Shown: positions 12,155 through 23,668, numbered from the stretch's first letter. The stretch: 64,000 bases of DNA from Primulina eburnea (GCF_022965805.1 NC_133102.1:11824485-11888484), one strand, 5' to 3'. Made by a program: numbers and translations. Notes: generated from the sequence alone by a model not told the origin.

Positions 12155-13579
12155 ATACAAACCTAGTGAGTCTAAAGACTCAACACGTTCTAAACATGGA
12201 TAACAAATACTACATATACATTCAAATGCATTAAAACATATTATTATTTAAAATATCTTTTGAACATAAATAAACTATTTAAATTCATTTTAGCATAATT
12301 AAATCATAAATCGTAAAATCATTTTAAAATAATTTTAAGCATAAATAAATCTTTTAAAAATCATTTAAAATAACCTTTAAGTATAAATAATTCATTTTAA
12401 AAATAACTTTAATCATCATTGTCACGCCCCATATCCGAAGCGTCGGTGACATCCAGCATTGTTTAACAATTACTTGAAAACAATTAAGCCTCGTATCGAA
12501 ATGCCAAAAACCAGTCTTTTTCATAAATTAAACATTGTCTTTACATTGACAATAGAGATAAAAATACATCAGAGTAGCAATTGCGGAAACTGAACAAAAG
12601 AGAATTAAAGTCTTGATTTCTTGTATCCTACTTGACGACTACCATCCCCAGAAGGCTTCTTGTTTCTCCTTATTCAGTTGTTCTTCATTTTTATCTGAAA
12701 TTTGTAAGAGGTGAGTGTTTTGAGAAACGCTCAGCAAGTGGGGGGTCGATCGATTTCCAAAGATGCATATAGAACTTAGTTTTCTTAAATCGTCTTTTTA
12801 ACATACTTTCAAAACTTATTACCCTTAACTTATCATAACAGAAACAAATCGAACATGAGACAGAAGTTACCAGATGATTCAGAACAATTCAGATCATTTC
12901 AAAAACAGACACAACACTATTAATCATCTCATTTCCATGGTTAAATTTTCCCCAATATGTTAGTCCTCTAAAGAGTGAGGCCAGAACACGGTTTTATACC
13001 CACCGATGGGGCCTAGACAGAACATGATTTTATACCTACCAATGAGGGCCAGACAGAATCACAATTCTCGTCCCATTTCAAATTCGAATCGTAACAGTGC
13101 GACACAGAGTTCAAACTTATCAGACAGAACTTATCAGACTTTCAGACGGATGTAGCGGAATCAAAGAATTTCGAATAACGGAAGAAACACGTAATCGATC
13201 AAAATTTTAAATAGAACAGACTGTCATTTTCGAAAAAGGGGACACACATACAAGCATGTCATGTCGTATATATACAAGGTTTAAAAATACAAGCAAACAT
13301 ACATATCAAAAACCCACTTACCGAATTTGCAAATTCTTGTACAAAGTTTCCTTTCGAAAATCAATCAGCACTTCGACATAACCTCAGAAAATGCTATCTT
13401 TCGACAATCAAGCAGCACTTCGAGCAACACCTTGATGCAGGATTTCAGCACTTGACTGAACAAAAATTCCTTCCTCTTCCTTGCTTAGCTTAGTCGAAAT
13501 TTTGGAGGGGTTTGTGTAGGGGTGAAGGCAGAATTTTTGTATGATTTGGTGGTGTGTTTTTTCCTCAAGGCTTGAGTGC

Positions 13580-13587
13580 TATTTATA
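13580..13587 (-). promoter_or_regulatory. Likely TATA box of the G2 LTR
   Basis: Minus strand reads cctataaatagcactc. The partner LTR has the slightly altered cctataaaagcactc near 25200. No other evidence. Confidence 0.5.
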
Positions 13588-13712
13588 GGAGAAATTATGT
13601 CCCTTCCCTTGTCCTCGGCTGTCCCCTTGGAGCCCAAGTCATGGAATAATGGTGATCATAATGGTGGTCAAAGATATGCCAAGCACCAAGAGTCATTCCT
13701 TGCACCATAAAT

Positions 13713-13920
13713 GTGTCCTGGTCTCCTAGCTCATCCCTTAGCTCCTTCATGGATTATCTCAAAGGTCATTTCCTTCATACTAAGTATATCCAAACTCTTA
13801 GCTCTTCCCTTAGCTCCTTCATTGGTTATCTCAATGGTCACTTCCTGCATAATAAGTTTGTCCAATTCCTTGGCTCATCCTTTAGCTCCCTTTTTGGTCT
13901 TGTTAGGACAAGCTTGGTTG
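13713..13920. repeat. About 75-bp tandem repeat, roughly three copies, in the G2 LTR
   Basis: Units share 'cttagctccttcat.g.ttatctcaa.ggtca' and 'ctaagta/ataagtttgtccaa'. The same array is in the other LTR at about 25345-25525. It produces spurious Ser/Leu-rich ORFs. Confidence 0.75.
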
Positions 13921-14191
13921 AGCTTGTTTGAGTTGACAGATCGAGCCCTTGAGCTGGGGTTTCACTCTTCCAGTGACAACTCTTTGATGGATGCGGTTAC
14001 TTGTAGCTTGGCCTCCCGTTGAGTCAATCTTCGAGCTTTGAAGCTACTTCCTCGAGTTAAGTTAGATGATTTATGATTTCATATTTAAGTTCTATAGTTA
14101 GAATGAAAGTTGTTGAGCTTAGATTAAGCTAAATTTCAAGTTTGTATTTCTTACATGATTTGCTTCGGATCGAAATTTCCGGGTTCTCACA

Positions 14192-14206
14192 TCCCTCCCT
14201 CCTTAT
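14192..14206 (-). other. Polypurine tract of G2
   Basis: Plus strand tccctccctccttat directly after the LTR; the minus strand is an A/G tract followed by TG(TG)AGAACC. Confidence 0.8.
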
Positions 14207-14234
14207 TGAAAGTTTCGTCCTCGAAACTTGGATC

Positions 14235-15597
14235 AGCTTGAACTTTTGAATAAATGAGGATATTTTGAGCGCATTTTCTCTTAGAGTTCCCAAGTGGCCT
14301 CCCTTTCGGTATGATTGGACCATTATACCTTGACATAAGGTATTGTCCGGTGTCTCAACACTTGATCTTTTGTGTCCACTATTCGAATTGGAAACTCTTC
14401 ATATTTTAGTTCTTTATTCAGATGTCCTTCAATTACCAGCGGTGCCACTTTGAGTACATGACTCGGGTCTGGGACATATTTCCTTAGTTGTGAGATGTGG
14501 AAAACGTTATGTGAGATAGTCTAAGGTTCCCACTTTTTCCAGTATCTTGAACGGTCCCACATATCTTGGGTTTAACTTTCTGGATTTACTTAACCGAACC
14601 ACTACCTTCATAGAAGAGACCTTGACATAAGCCTTTTCATCGATCTCCAATTCCAACGGTCTCCTCTTCAAATCTGCCCAGCTCTTTTGTCTATCTTGGG
14701 CTGCCTTGAGTCTTTCCTTGATTATGGCTACGTTGTCAACGGTTATTTGAACAAGCTCTGGTCCAGTAACAGCCTTTTCTCCGACTTCATCCCAGTATAA
14801 AGGCGATCTACATTTTCGGCCATACAATGTCTCATACGGGGCCATTTCGATGCTACTGTGATAGCTGTTGTTATAGGAAAATTCTATCAGGGGTAACTGT
14901 TCACTCCAGTTCCCAGAAAAATCCAGAGCACATGCCCTCAGCATGTCCTCGAGGATTTGAATCATTCTCTCAGTTTGGCCATCATCCTGAGGATGATAGG
15001 CCGTGCTGAGAGTGACCTTTGTTCCCATAGCCTTTTGAAAACTTTCCCAGAATCTTGATACAAATCTTGGATCTCTGTCAGATAGTATACTTACTGGGAC
15101 TCCTTGTAATCTCACTATGTTGTCCATATACAAGGTAGCTAGTTTATCTAGGTTCTAATACATCCGCACCCCGCAAGAAATGTGCAGACTTGGTCAATCT
15201 ATCAATAACTACCCAGATCCCATCGTGCCCTTGCCTTGATTTTCATAGCCCTACTACGAAATCCATGGAGATGTTATCCCACTTCCCCTCCAGTATTTCC
15301 AATGGCTGTAGAAGTCCTCCAGGCCGTTGATGTTTTGCCTTGACTTATTGATAGGTTAGGCACTTGGAAACAAAGACAGCCACGTCTTTCTTCATCCCAT
15401 TCCACCAGTAATTGTTTTTCATATCCCAGTACATTTGGTGCTTCTCGGATGTACTGAAAATCTCGATTTATGTGCCTATGCCATTACTTCTTCACGAATC
15501 CCATCGATGTCTGGCAGATACAACCATGCTTTCATCCAGAGTATACCATTTTCATCCATATGAAATTCTGGGGTCTTTCCTTCTTGAATTTGTTCTT
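14235..15597 (-). pseudogene. G2 integrase with C-terminal chromodomain, broken
   Basis: Reading leftward, the HHCC region (FSVHP.STK and [12 protein letters not shown]) lies at about 15500-15390, with a Cys altered to Tyr. The first catalytic Asp is in VIDRLTKSAHF near 15205. After a frameshift and stop, the 208-codon frame 15133-14507 holds the second Asp (ILSDRDPRFVSRF), the Glu (DGQTERMIQILEDML) and YNNSYHSSI, then GRKCRSPLYWDEVGEKA. Downstream are LNPRYVGPFKILEKVGTL and, near 14235-14340, a chromodomain-type end (EREATWELREKM, then YPHLF). A C-terminal chromodomain of this sort marks chromoviruses, most like Tekay. The D,D,E residues survive but the frame does not. Confidence 0.85.
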
Positions 15598-16679
15598 TTA
15601 TTTTGGGATAGAGTAATCTTGACTTTGCTTCAATTTGATATACTCTCGGTGGCCTGGTTGCAGTGATAGTGAAGATAAGCTCACTTTCCCAAGGTTCCTT
15701 CGGCTCAATGCATCTGCCACCTTATTTGCCTTACCTGGATGGTAATTGATTGACAAATCATAATCCTTTAGAATTTCCATCCACCTCATTTGCCTCATGT
15801 TTAATTCCTTTTGGGTGAAAATGTACTTGATGCTCTGGTGATCAGTAAACACTTCACATTTTACTCCATAAAGGTAGTGCCTCCAGATTTTGAGCGCAAA
15901 TACTACTGCGGAAAACTCAAGGTCATGAGTGGGATAATTCTGCTCATATGGTTTTAATTGCCGTGAGGAATAAGCAATTACCTGACCTTCTTGCATAAGC
16001 ACACACCCTAATCCTCCCTTTGAAGCGTCACTGTATATAGTGAAATTCTTGCCTTCCACGGGAAGAATTAGAACTGTTGTGGATGAGGGCTTGGTCTTCA
16101 GGGTTTCAAAACTTTTCTCACATGCTTCACTCCAAATGAATTTTGAATTCATCTGAGTAAGTTTGGTAAGAGGAATGGATATCGAAGAAAATCCTTCCAC
16201 AAATTTTCTATAGTAGCCAGCGAAACCCAGAAAACTTCTTACTTCGCTTACTGTTTTCAGTTGATGCCAGTCCTTGATTGCTTCCACTTTCTTAGGGTCC
16301 ACTGATACCCCTAATTCTGAAATTATATTGCCTAAGGATGCCACAATTTTTAGCCAAAATTCACACTTCTTGAATTTGTCATAGAGCTCCTTTTCCCGCA
16401 GTGTCTGCAAAGTGAGACGCAGATGTTCTTTATGTTCTTTCTCACTTGGTGAGTACACGAGGATATCATCTATGAAAACGGCCACAAATTTATCAAGGTA
16501 TGGCATGAATACCCGGTTCATAAGGTCCATGAATGCTGCAGGAGCATTTGTTAGGCCAAAAGGCATTACTGTGAATTCGTAATGTCCATATCTTGTTCTG
16601 AACGCGGTTTTAGGTATATCATCCGCTTTGACCTTCAACTGATGATAACCAGATCTCAGATCGAGTTTTGAGATAGTTG
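15598..16679 (-). pseudogene. G2 RT (C-terminal two thirds) and RNase H, copy 1
   Basis: An open frame of 346 codons (16638-15598). RT begins inside fingers/palm ([20 protein letters not shown]), with the catalytic FIDDILVYS near 16456-16480. Thumb and connection follow ([38 protein letters not shown]). RNase H contains [27 protein letters not shown] and [11 protein letters not shown], then [10 protein letters not shown] near the end. Catalytic RT and RNase H acidic residues are kept. The frame is cut at its N-terminal side by the hAT element at 16688, right after the TSD atcaaaaa (16680-16687), so this copy has no connection to the upstream RT half. Confidence 0.9.
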
Positions 16680-16687
16680 ATCAAAAA

Positions 16688-17354
16688 TAGGGATGTAAAT
16701 GAGCCGAGCTGTTCGCGAGTTTTTCGGATCTCGGCTCGTTAAAAAGCTCGTTCGGGCTCGTTAGTTAAGCCTATCGAGCCGAGCCCGAGCCTTATTTTGG
16801 GCTCGACAATTTTGTGGAGCCGAGCTTGAGATTGATGATGTTCGGCTCGTTAGCTCGTGAATATGTTCGATATTAGGTTCGTGAGCTCAAAATTGAGCTC
16901 GGCTTGTTTAGCTGGCTCGTGAGCTCGAGCTCGAGCTCGGCTCGTTTAAGTGGTTCACGAGCTCGGGTTCGAGCTCGGCTCGTTTAGGTAGATCGTGAGC
17001 TCGAATTTGAGATAATTAATGAGTTATAATATTAAAATAATTATGTATGATAAATAATAATAAATTAAAAATTAAAAATCTATACATATTATAAAAGTAT
17101 GAATTAATGTCAAAGTTATTAGTTTTTATTTTCTTGTAGATGAAGTGAACATATATTTTTCACAAAATATTAAATTGAATATGATTTGTTTTATTTTGTA
17201 AATCTATAATCTTTTGAATGAGTTATATATGCAAGAAGTTTCTCAGAAAAAAATTAATATATACAAATTTAATACTTCCAATAATATAGTATGAAATATA
17301 AAAAAAAGTATGTTATCTTAATTTGAAATTTTGTATTTAAATAACATATTGCAT
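16688..17354. mobile_element. Left end of the hAT element, truncated copy made by the duplication
   Basis: Same 667 bases as 19236-19902, starting tagggatgtaaatgagcc, cut at 17354 by the duplication junction. Contains the GAGCCGAGC / GAGCTCGAGCTC word array (16710-17010) and then AT-rich DNA. Confidence 0.9.
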
Positions 17355-18145
17355 TCTACATTTTCGGCCATACAATGTCTCATACGGGGCCATTTCGATG
17401 CTACTGTGATAGCTGTTGTTATAGGAAAATTCTATCAGGGGTAACTGTTCACTCCAGTTCCCAGAAAAATCCAGAGCACATGCCCTCAGCATGTCCTCGA
17501 GGATTTGAATCATTCTCTCAGTTTGGCCATCATCCTGAGGATGATAGGCCGTGCTGAGAGTGACCTTTGTTCCCATAGCCTTTTGAAAACTTTCCCAGAA
17601 TCTTGATACAAATCTTGGATCTCTGTCAGATAGTATACTTACTGGGACTCCTTGTAATCTCACTATGTTGTCCATATACAAGGTAGCTAGTTTATCTAGG
17701 TTCTAATACATCCGCACCCCGCAAGAAATGTGCAGACTTGGTCAATCTATCAATAACTACCCAGATCCCATCGTGCCCTTGCCTTGATTTTCATAGCCCT
17801 ACTACGAAATCCATGGAGATGTTATCCCACTTCCCCTCCAGTATTTCCAATGGCTGTAGAAGTCCTCCAGGCCGTTGATGTTTTGCCTTGACTTATTGAT
17901 AGGTTAGGCACTTGGAAACAAAGACAGCCACGTCTTTCTTCATCCCATTCCACCAGTAATTGTTTTTCATATCCCAGTACATTTGGTGCTTCTCGGATGT
18001 ACTGAAAATCTCGATTTATGTGCCTATGCCATTACTTCTTCACGAATCCCATCGATGTCTGGCAGATACAACCATGCTTTCATCCAGAGTATACCATTTT
18101 CATCCATATGAAATTCTGGGGTCTTTCCTTCTTGAATTTGTTCTT
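17355..18145 (-). pseudogene. G2 integrase fragment, copy 2
   Basis: Duplicate of 14807-15597. The frame 17681-17337 again contains the second Asp (ILSDRDPRFVSRF) and the Glu (DGQTERMIQ), and stops being integrase at GRKCR, where the duplication joins hAT sequence and adds the unrelated tail MQYVI. It lacks the C-terminal part and the chromodomain, which exist once only, at 14235-14806. Confidence 0.9.
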
Positions 18146-19227
18146 TTATTTTGGGATAGAGTAATCTTGACTTTGCTTCAATTTGATATACTCTCGGTGG
18201 CCTGGTTGCAGTGATAGTGAAGATAAGCTCACTTTCCCAAGGTTCCTTCGGCTCAATGCATCTGCCACCTTATTTGCCTTACCTGGATGGTAATTGATTG
18301 ACAAATCATAATCCTTTAGAATTTCCATCCACCTCATTTGCCTCATGTTTAATTCCTTTTGGGTGAAAATGTACTTGATGCTCTGGTGATCAGTAAACAC
18401 TTCACATTTTACTCCATAAAGGTAGTGCCTCCAGATTTTGAGCGCAAATACTACTGCGGAAAACTCAAGGTCATGAGTGGGATAATTCTGCTCATATGGT
18501 TTTAATTGCCGTGAGGAATAAGCAATTACCTGACCTTCTTGCATAAGCACACACCCTAATCCTCCCTTTGAAGCGTCACTGTATATAGTGAAATTCTTGC
18601 CTTCCACGGGAAGAATTAGAACTGTTGTGGATGAGGGCTTGGTCTTCAGGGTTTCAAAACTTTTCTCACATGCTTCACTCCAAATGAATTTTGAATTCAT
18701 CTGAGTAAGTTTGGTAAGAGGAATGGATATCGAAGAAAATCCTTCCACAAATTTTCTATAGTAGCCAGCGAAACCCAGAAAACTTCTTACTTCGCTTACT
18801 GTTTTCAGTTGATGCCAGTCCTTGATTGCTTCCACTTTCTTAGGGTCCACTGATACCCCTAATTCTGAAATTATATTGCCTAAGGATGCCACAATTTTTA
18901 GCCAAAATTCACACTTCTTGAATTTGTCATAGAGCTCCTTTTCCCGCAGTGTCTGCAAAGTGAGACGCAGATGTTCTTTATGTTCTTTCTCACTTGGTGA
19001 GTACACGAGGATATCATCTATGAAAACGGCCACAAATTTATCAAGGTATGGCATGAATACCCGGTTCATAAGGTCCATGAATGCTGCAGGAGCATTTGTT
19101 AGGCCAAAAGGCATTACTGTGAATTCGTAATGTCCATATCTTGTTCTGAACGCGGTTTTAGGTATATCATCCGCTTTGACCTTCAACTGATGATAACCAG
19201 ATCTCAGATCGAGTTTTGAGATAGTTG
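18146..19227 (-). pseudogene. G2 RT (C-terminal part) and RNase H, copy 2
   Basis: Frame 19186-18146, 346 codons, identical in translation to copy 1 at 16638-15598, with the same FIDD, TDHQS and ADALSRR motifs. It is bounded by the TSD atcaaaaa (19228-19235) and the intact hAT element, so this is the copy in the original position next to the upstream RT half at 21944. Two open, identical 346-codon frames are striking in an otherwise decayed element and show that the duplication is recent or artificial. Confidence 0.9.
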
Positions 19228-21240
19228 ATCAAAAATAGGGATGTAAATGAGCCGAGCTGTTCGCGAGTTTTTCGGATCTCGGCTCGTTAAAAAGCTCGTT
19301 CGGGCTCGTTAGTTAAGCCTATCGAGCCGAGCCCGAGCCTTATTTTGGGCTCGACAATTTTGTGGAGCCGAGCTTGAGATTGATGATGTTCGGCTCGTTA
19401 GCTCGTGAATATGTTCGATATTAGGTTCGTGAGCTCAAAATTGAGCTCGGCTTGTTTAGCTGGCTCGTGAGCTCGAGCTCGAGCTCGGCTCGTTTAAGTG
19501 GTTCACGAGCTCGGGTTCGAGCTCGGCTCGTTTAGGTAGATCGTGAGCTCGAATTTGAGATAATTAATGAGTTATAATATTAAAATAATTATGTATGATA
19601 AATAATAATAAATTAAAAATTAAAAATCTATACATATTATAAAAGTATGAATTAATGTCAAAGTTATTAGTTTTTATTTTCTTGTAGATGAAGTGAACAT
19701 ATATTTTTCACAAAATATTAAATTGAATATGATTTGTTTTATTTTGTAAATCTATAATCTTTTGAATGAGTTATATATGCAAGAAGTTTCTCAGAAAAAA
19801 ATTAATATATACAAATTTAATACTTCCAATAATATAGTATGAAATATAAAAAAAAGTATGTTATCTTAATTTGAAATTTTGTATTTAAATAACATATTGC
19901 ATAAATATATTATATCATTAAAGAGTTGAACACTTTTTGATAAATATAATAAAATATTAATTAAATCATATTTTATCAGTTGTCTAGAAGATAGAATAAC
20001 CAAAATTCATTGATTTTATTTGCTTGTAGATTAAGTTGAAATAGTTACAAAAATAAATATAATTTTTAGAATACTGAAATAACAAAATTTTTTGATTTTA
20101 TTTGCTTGATGAAACAAATTTTTTTGTGTGTGGAGATTTGTAGAGACATCAAATGGAGAAGAATATACATTTCTTCTCATAAGATTTGCTAATGAAGATG
20201 GCGAGAATATTGTTTTTCAAAGAGAAGAAAAAATTGATGACAAAAAAAATCGTGAAAGCAATATAAATTGAAAATATAAAAGAAGAAAAAATTTGACGCA
20301 ATAATTTAATTTAAGGTTTAGAATATGTATATTATATTTTTATTTTTCATAAATCAATAACACGTGATAAAATAAGTGGTCAACGTTATGTATTATACTT
20401 TTTTCTTCTCTCAAATTTAATTTTAATACCTATTGTGATATCAATATTATATTATATTTTCTCTAATGTCTAATTTATACAAAATTATAATATTTATTAC
20501 TAATATGTTTTTCAACAATTATTAATTTATTTAGATTGTGCTTGGATAAATTGATTTCAAATTTATGGATTAGAATTATAATTTTATTGTTAACAATGAA
20601 ACAAAATATCAAATCTTGAATCTACACATTACTTATTTACATATTATTATTTATATAAAGTAGAATAAATTTCAAATAACATTATTATTTGGTGGACTTG
20701 AACAATATCGTAACTAACATGGAATACTACTATATAAACATAAAATGAGTGGATTTGAAGTTTATGATGTTACATCTCTAAATAACAAAAATACATTTGA
20801 ATGTATTGAAATCCATGGATTTGATATCCTTCCAATCAAGAATAACCTTAGATTTATAACACATAAATTTTTTAAACAAATATCTTTTGCAATCATTTTA
20901 TAATACATATAGTATAAATTATATTACATTGAATTTCCTACGGATAATGCTAAAGGTACAACTAATATATAATACTGCGATATTTACAACAATTATATCG
21001 TGAGATTTTGTTATTATCTAATGAGATTTTATATTTAATTTATCATGAAATTTTGATAAATGAAATTTCTATTGATTTTTTTGAATTGTAAGAATTATTG
21101 TACAAATTTGGTTGCACATAGCATTACTCATTTCTATCGACTAATATAGCATGAAATCATTAATATATAATTTTTTGTAAATTAATCTCTTCTGATCTCA
21201 TTTCTTTAAGAACAATTATTGATAATAGAAATGTATTTTC

Positions 21241-21267
21241 ACGTGCGTCGCACGTATCTTTACCTAG
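21241..21267 (+). mobile_element. Probable Helitron 3' terminus inside the hAT element
   Basis: A near-perfect palindrome acgtgcgtcgcacgt (21241-21255), eight bases, then CTAG (21264-21267) followed by T. That is the hairpin plus CTRR-T layout of Helitron 3' ends. The 5' end was not identified; AT-rich sequence from about 20700 could belong to it. Confidence 0.55.
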
Positions 21268-21300
21268 TTATATTAAAAATGTGAATGTTATGGCAATAAT

Positions 21301-21760
21301 CACTAGTAGAAAAATCGAATTTTATTTTGGCAGGCTTTACTTCGGCAATAATAAATTACGAAGTAATACATTACCAATAACTTCAGTAATAACACAAGCG
21401 AAGTAAAATAATATATTTTACTTCGGATGTTTAAAAACACGGGCTTCACTATATTTTTTTATTATATTTTACTTCGGTATATCAATGTTAACGAAGTAAA
21501 AAAATAAGAAAAATAATTTCATGCTGAAGTAATAAGATGAACCGCGCAGATTAACAAAGGAAACTAAACTATACCGAACATTTAGCGACGGTTTGTCACT
21601 AAAAAACCGTCGCTGATTTATTCAGCGACGGTTTGTCGCTTAAAAACCGTCGTCGCTTTGTCGCTTAAAAACCGTCGTCGATTTAATCAGCGACGGTGTG
21701 TCGCTTAAAAACCGTCGTCGATTTAATCAGCGACGGTGTTTCAAAAAACCGTCGCTAAAT
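21301..21760 (+). mobile_element. CACTA (En/Spm-like) end fragment
   Basis: Starts cactagtagaaaaatcg, a typical CACTA terminus, followed by ttacttcgg words and repeated agcgacggttt / aaaccgtcgct subterminal units (21583-21757). The opposite terminus is not present before hAT sequence resumes near 21765, so it is truncated. Confidence 0.65.
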
Positions 21761-21943
21761 GTTTGAGCCGAGCTCAAACCGAGCCCGAGCTTCATAACTT
21801 TCGAACGAGCCGAGCCCGAGCTTCAAACCAAAGGCTCGTAACGAGCCCGAGCCGAGCCCGAGCCGAGAAAATAGTTTAACGAACCGAGCCCGAGCCTGAT
21901 ACTGTTTGGCTCAGCTCGCCTCATTTACATCCTTAATCAAAAA

Positions 21944-22740
21944 GATCATCTATTCACGGGAGTGGGTACTTATTCTTTATGGTGATCTTGTTTAATTCCC
22001 AGTAATCAATACATAGCCTCATGCTTCCGTCTTTTTTCTTTACGAATAGCACTGGGCTCCCCATGGGGATACACTAGGGCGGACCTGTTTCTTGTCCAGT
22101 AGTTCCTGAAGTTGTTCCTTTTACTCCTTTAATTCAGCTGGAGCCATTTGGTATGGTGCCTTTGAGATTGGTGCAGCACCAGGACCAGATTGATTTCAAA
22201 TTCTACTTCTCTATCAGGTATCTCACCTGGTAATTCTTCGGGGAAAACATTTGGAAATTCTTGAACAATTGGAATATCTTCCAACTTTGGGAATTCTTCT
22301 TCTTTGATCTCATTAATTACTGCCAGATAAATTTTCTCTCCTCCTTTTATGGCCTTCCAAGCTTGTGAGACAGATAACAGAGATTTCCGTTCTTTGGATT
22401 TCCCGTGATATATGACTTCTTCTTTAGTCGGAGTCCGAAGTCTAATATCTTTCTTTTGACAGTCTACTATGACATGGTTTTTAGCTAACCAGTCCATTCC
22501 AAGAATGATGTCAAACTCAATTATATTGAGTTGAATCAATTCTGCCTCAAAATTTTGTTTGCTGATACAAATTTTACAGTTTCCATACACTTTGTGGGTC
22601 TCAATTATTTTGCTCGCCGGTGTTGCCACTCTTAACGGTTCACTAAGAATATCATGCTAAAGTTTAAGCTTCTTAGAAAATCTTCTAGAAACAAATGAGT
22701 GCGAAGCACCACAATCAAACAAGGTATATGCAGGTATTTC
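21944..22740 (-). pseudogene. G2 protease and N-terminal part of RT
   Basis: The protease active site reads LFDCGASHSFVSRRF near 22715, in frame with the end of gag. The usual D-S/T-G triad residue is Cys here, which should damage catalysis. After a stop the 166-codon frame 22629-22129 continues with EFDIILGMDWLAKNHVIVDC, the conserved C-terminal protease segment, then IPIVQEFPNVFPEELPG, the protease/RT link. A frameshift near 22200 precedes the RT fingers ([21 protein letters not shown] sequence at 22070-21990). The RT is then split at 21943 by the hAT element and continues at 19227. Confidence 0.85.
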
Positions 22741-23391
22741 ATTGAGTAAAATAGTACATGCCACCACTTCGTTGGTGTTATCCGCTTCTTCTTGGGTTAT
22801 TGCATACACCCGGGCATTAGTCTTATTTTCATTTGGTTTGTTGGGTCCTGTCCCTTTGTCTTTGTTGTTTTCTGGACAGTCTTTAATCCGGTGACCCACT
22901 TTACCGCATTTGAAACAAGCACCTGTTTTCCGATAAAATTCTCCCACGTGCTTCCTCTTCTTCCTCCATATTCTCCACCACCAGATGCCAGTAGTTATTC
23001 TGATCTTGAAGTCTCTCCATGGTGGCGTGGAGCTTGGAAATGTATCGATCCTGCTTGGCATTGAACTGGTTATGTCGTTGTCGAGCCTGAGTAGCACGAT
23101 TTTGCTCTGTCTCTACTCTCTCTGTCAGATCCCTGTTTAGGTGTAGCTAAGCAGCGCGATGCGAGCTGAATCAGTCGGTATCTGTAGAATTTGGCTCTCA
23201 GCCAAGTCCAGATGATGAGCAAGTCGCTGTACGTCGGTCTCGAGTATGTGCCTAATCTCGCTAAGCTCCTACTTCTCCAATTTTTCCTTAGCCAGTTGCG
23301 CCTTCAAAGTTGCAATCTCCCTATCCTGATTATCTATCGTGAGCTGGCGCATACGAAGGGAAGCATGAGCGCGAGTACGTGAAGCAACCAT
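22741..23391 (-). pseudogene. G2 gag, internally deleted
   Basis: Starts at ATG 23391 (MVASRTRAHASLRMRQL). A coiled-coil-like N-terminal segment follows (REIATLKAQLAKEK), then frameshifted remains, then the CCHC zinc knuckle CFKCGKVGHRIKDCPENNK near 22890. The conserved retrotransposon gag capsid core with its LWW-type motif, which should lie between them, is missing: sequence jumps from the coiled coil to the region just before the zinc knuckle within about 300 bp. Downstream ARVYAITQEEADNTNEVV leads straight into protease without the intron-like insert seen in G1. The deletion removes the capsid, so the element could only move in trans. Confidence 0.8.
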
Positions 23392-23649
23392 TTCCTAGGA
23401 TAAAAATCGAGGTAAAACATCATAATCGTATAAAAGATAAAAAGGCACAAAAATAGAAATAAAGTTGTCGTGGAAAATTTTTTGATACTAGGAGTTTGCA
23501 GAATGATTGAAGGGATAGATTTTTGAAGTTTTTCGAAAATTAGGGAACAGATGAAAGTGGGACTCAGATTGGAATACACAAGGCTTTTGCCAAAATTAGA
23601 CTTTGTTAAATTTTGTCTGTCAAAATCCCAGCGGGATTATGAACCTGAC

Positions 23650-23668
23650 GGCTCTGATACAACTTACG
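23650..23668 (-). other. Primer binding site of G2
   Basis: Plus strand ggctctgatacaacttacg abuts the LTR at 23669; minus strand reads ttgtatcagagcc, close to the initiator-Met complement TGGTATCAGAGC. Confidence 0.8.

Larger units (their letters stand above)
12420..14191 (-). repeat. G2 3' LTR
   Basis: Closely similar to 23669-25811 without its Cassandra insertion; scattered substitutions are visible, for example near 12441 and 12456. Carries a TATA-like box at 13580 and a 75-bp repeat at 13713-13920. Confidence 0.85.
14807..17354. repeat. 2548-bp tandem duplication, copy 1
   Basis: Starts tctacattttcgg (14807) inside the integrase gene and ends ttgcat (17354) inside the hAT element. The next base begins copy 2 at an exact offset of 2548. 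I noticed no difference between copies: the RT/RNase H frames of 346 codons are identical, as are the integrase part and the non-coding hAT part I compared. Confidence 0.95.
17355..19902. repeat. 2548-bp tandem duplication, copy 2
   Basis: Head-to-tail with copy 1, junction at 17354/17355 (ttgcat|tctacatt). Beyond 19902 the hAT sequence continues without repeat. No extra bases or obvious microhomology at the junction. Confidence 0.95.
19236..21935. mobile_element. Non-autonomous hAT element in the G2 RT gene
   Basis: 2700 bp flanked by perfect 8-bp repeats atcaaaaa (19228-19235 and 21936-21943). Ends are tagggatgtaaatgagccg and its inverse (ctcatttacatcctta at the right end). The subterminal arrays are GAGCCGAGC/GAGCTCG words on the left (19255-19560) and CGAGCCCGAGC words on the right (21765-21905). 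No transposase ORF. Removing it rejoins RT at RIDDLFDQLSK-like sequence. The interior is AT-rich and carries Helitron-like and CACTA-like remains. Confidence 0.9.

Noticed and set aside
13711..14022. Ser/Leu-rich ORF resembling a small membrane protein (also at 25178-25609)
   Set aside because: It is the 75-bp tandem repeat of the G2 LTR read through; reading frames differ between the two LTRs.
14827..15009. Plus-strand ORFs opposite integrase and RT (also 15412-15666, 17375-17557, 17960-18214)
   Set aside because: Shadows of the minus-strand pol gene.
21583..21757. CRISPR-like regularly spaced repeats
   Set aside because: The agcgacggttt units are CACTA subterminal repeats in both orientations with very short gaps, in a plant transposon context.
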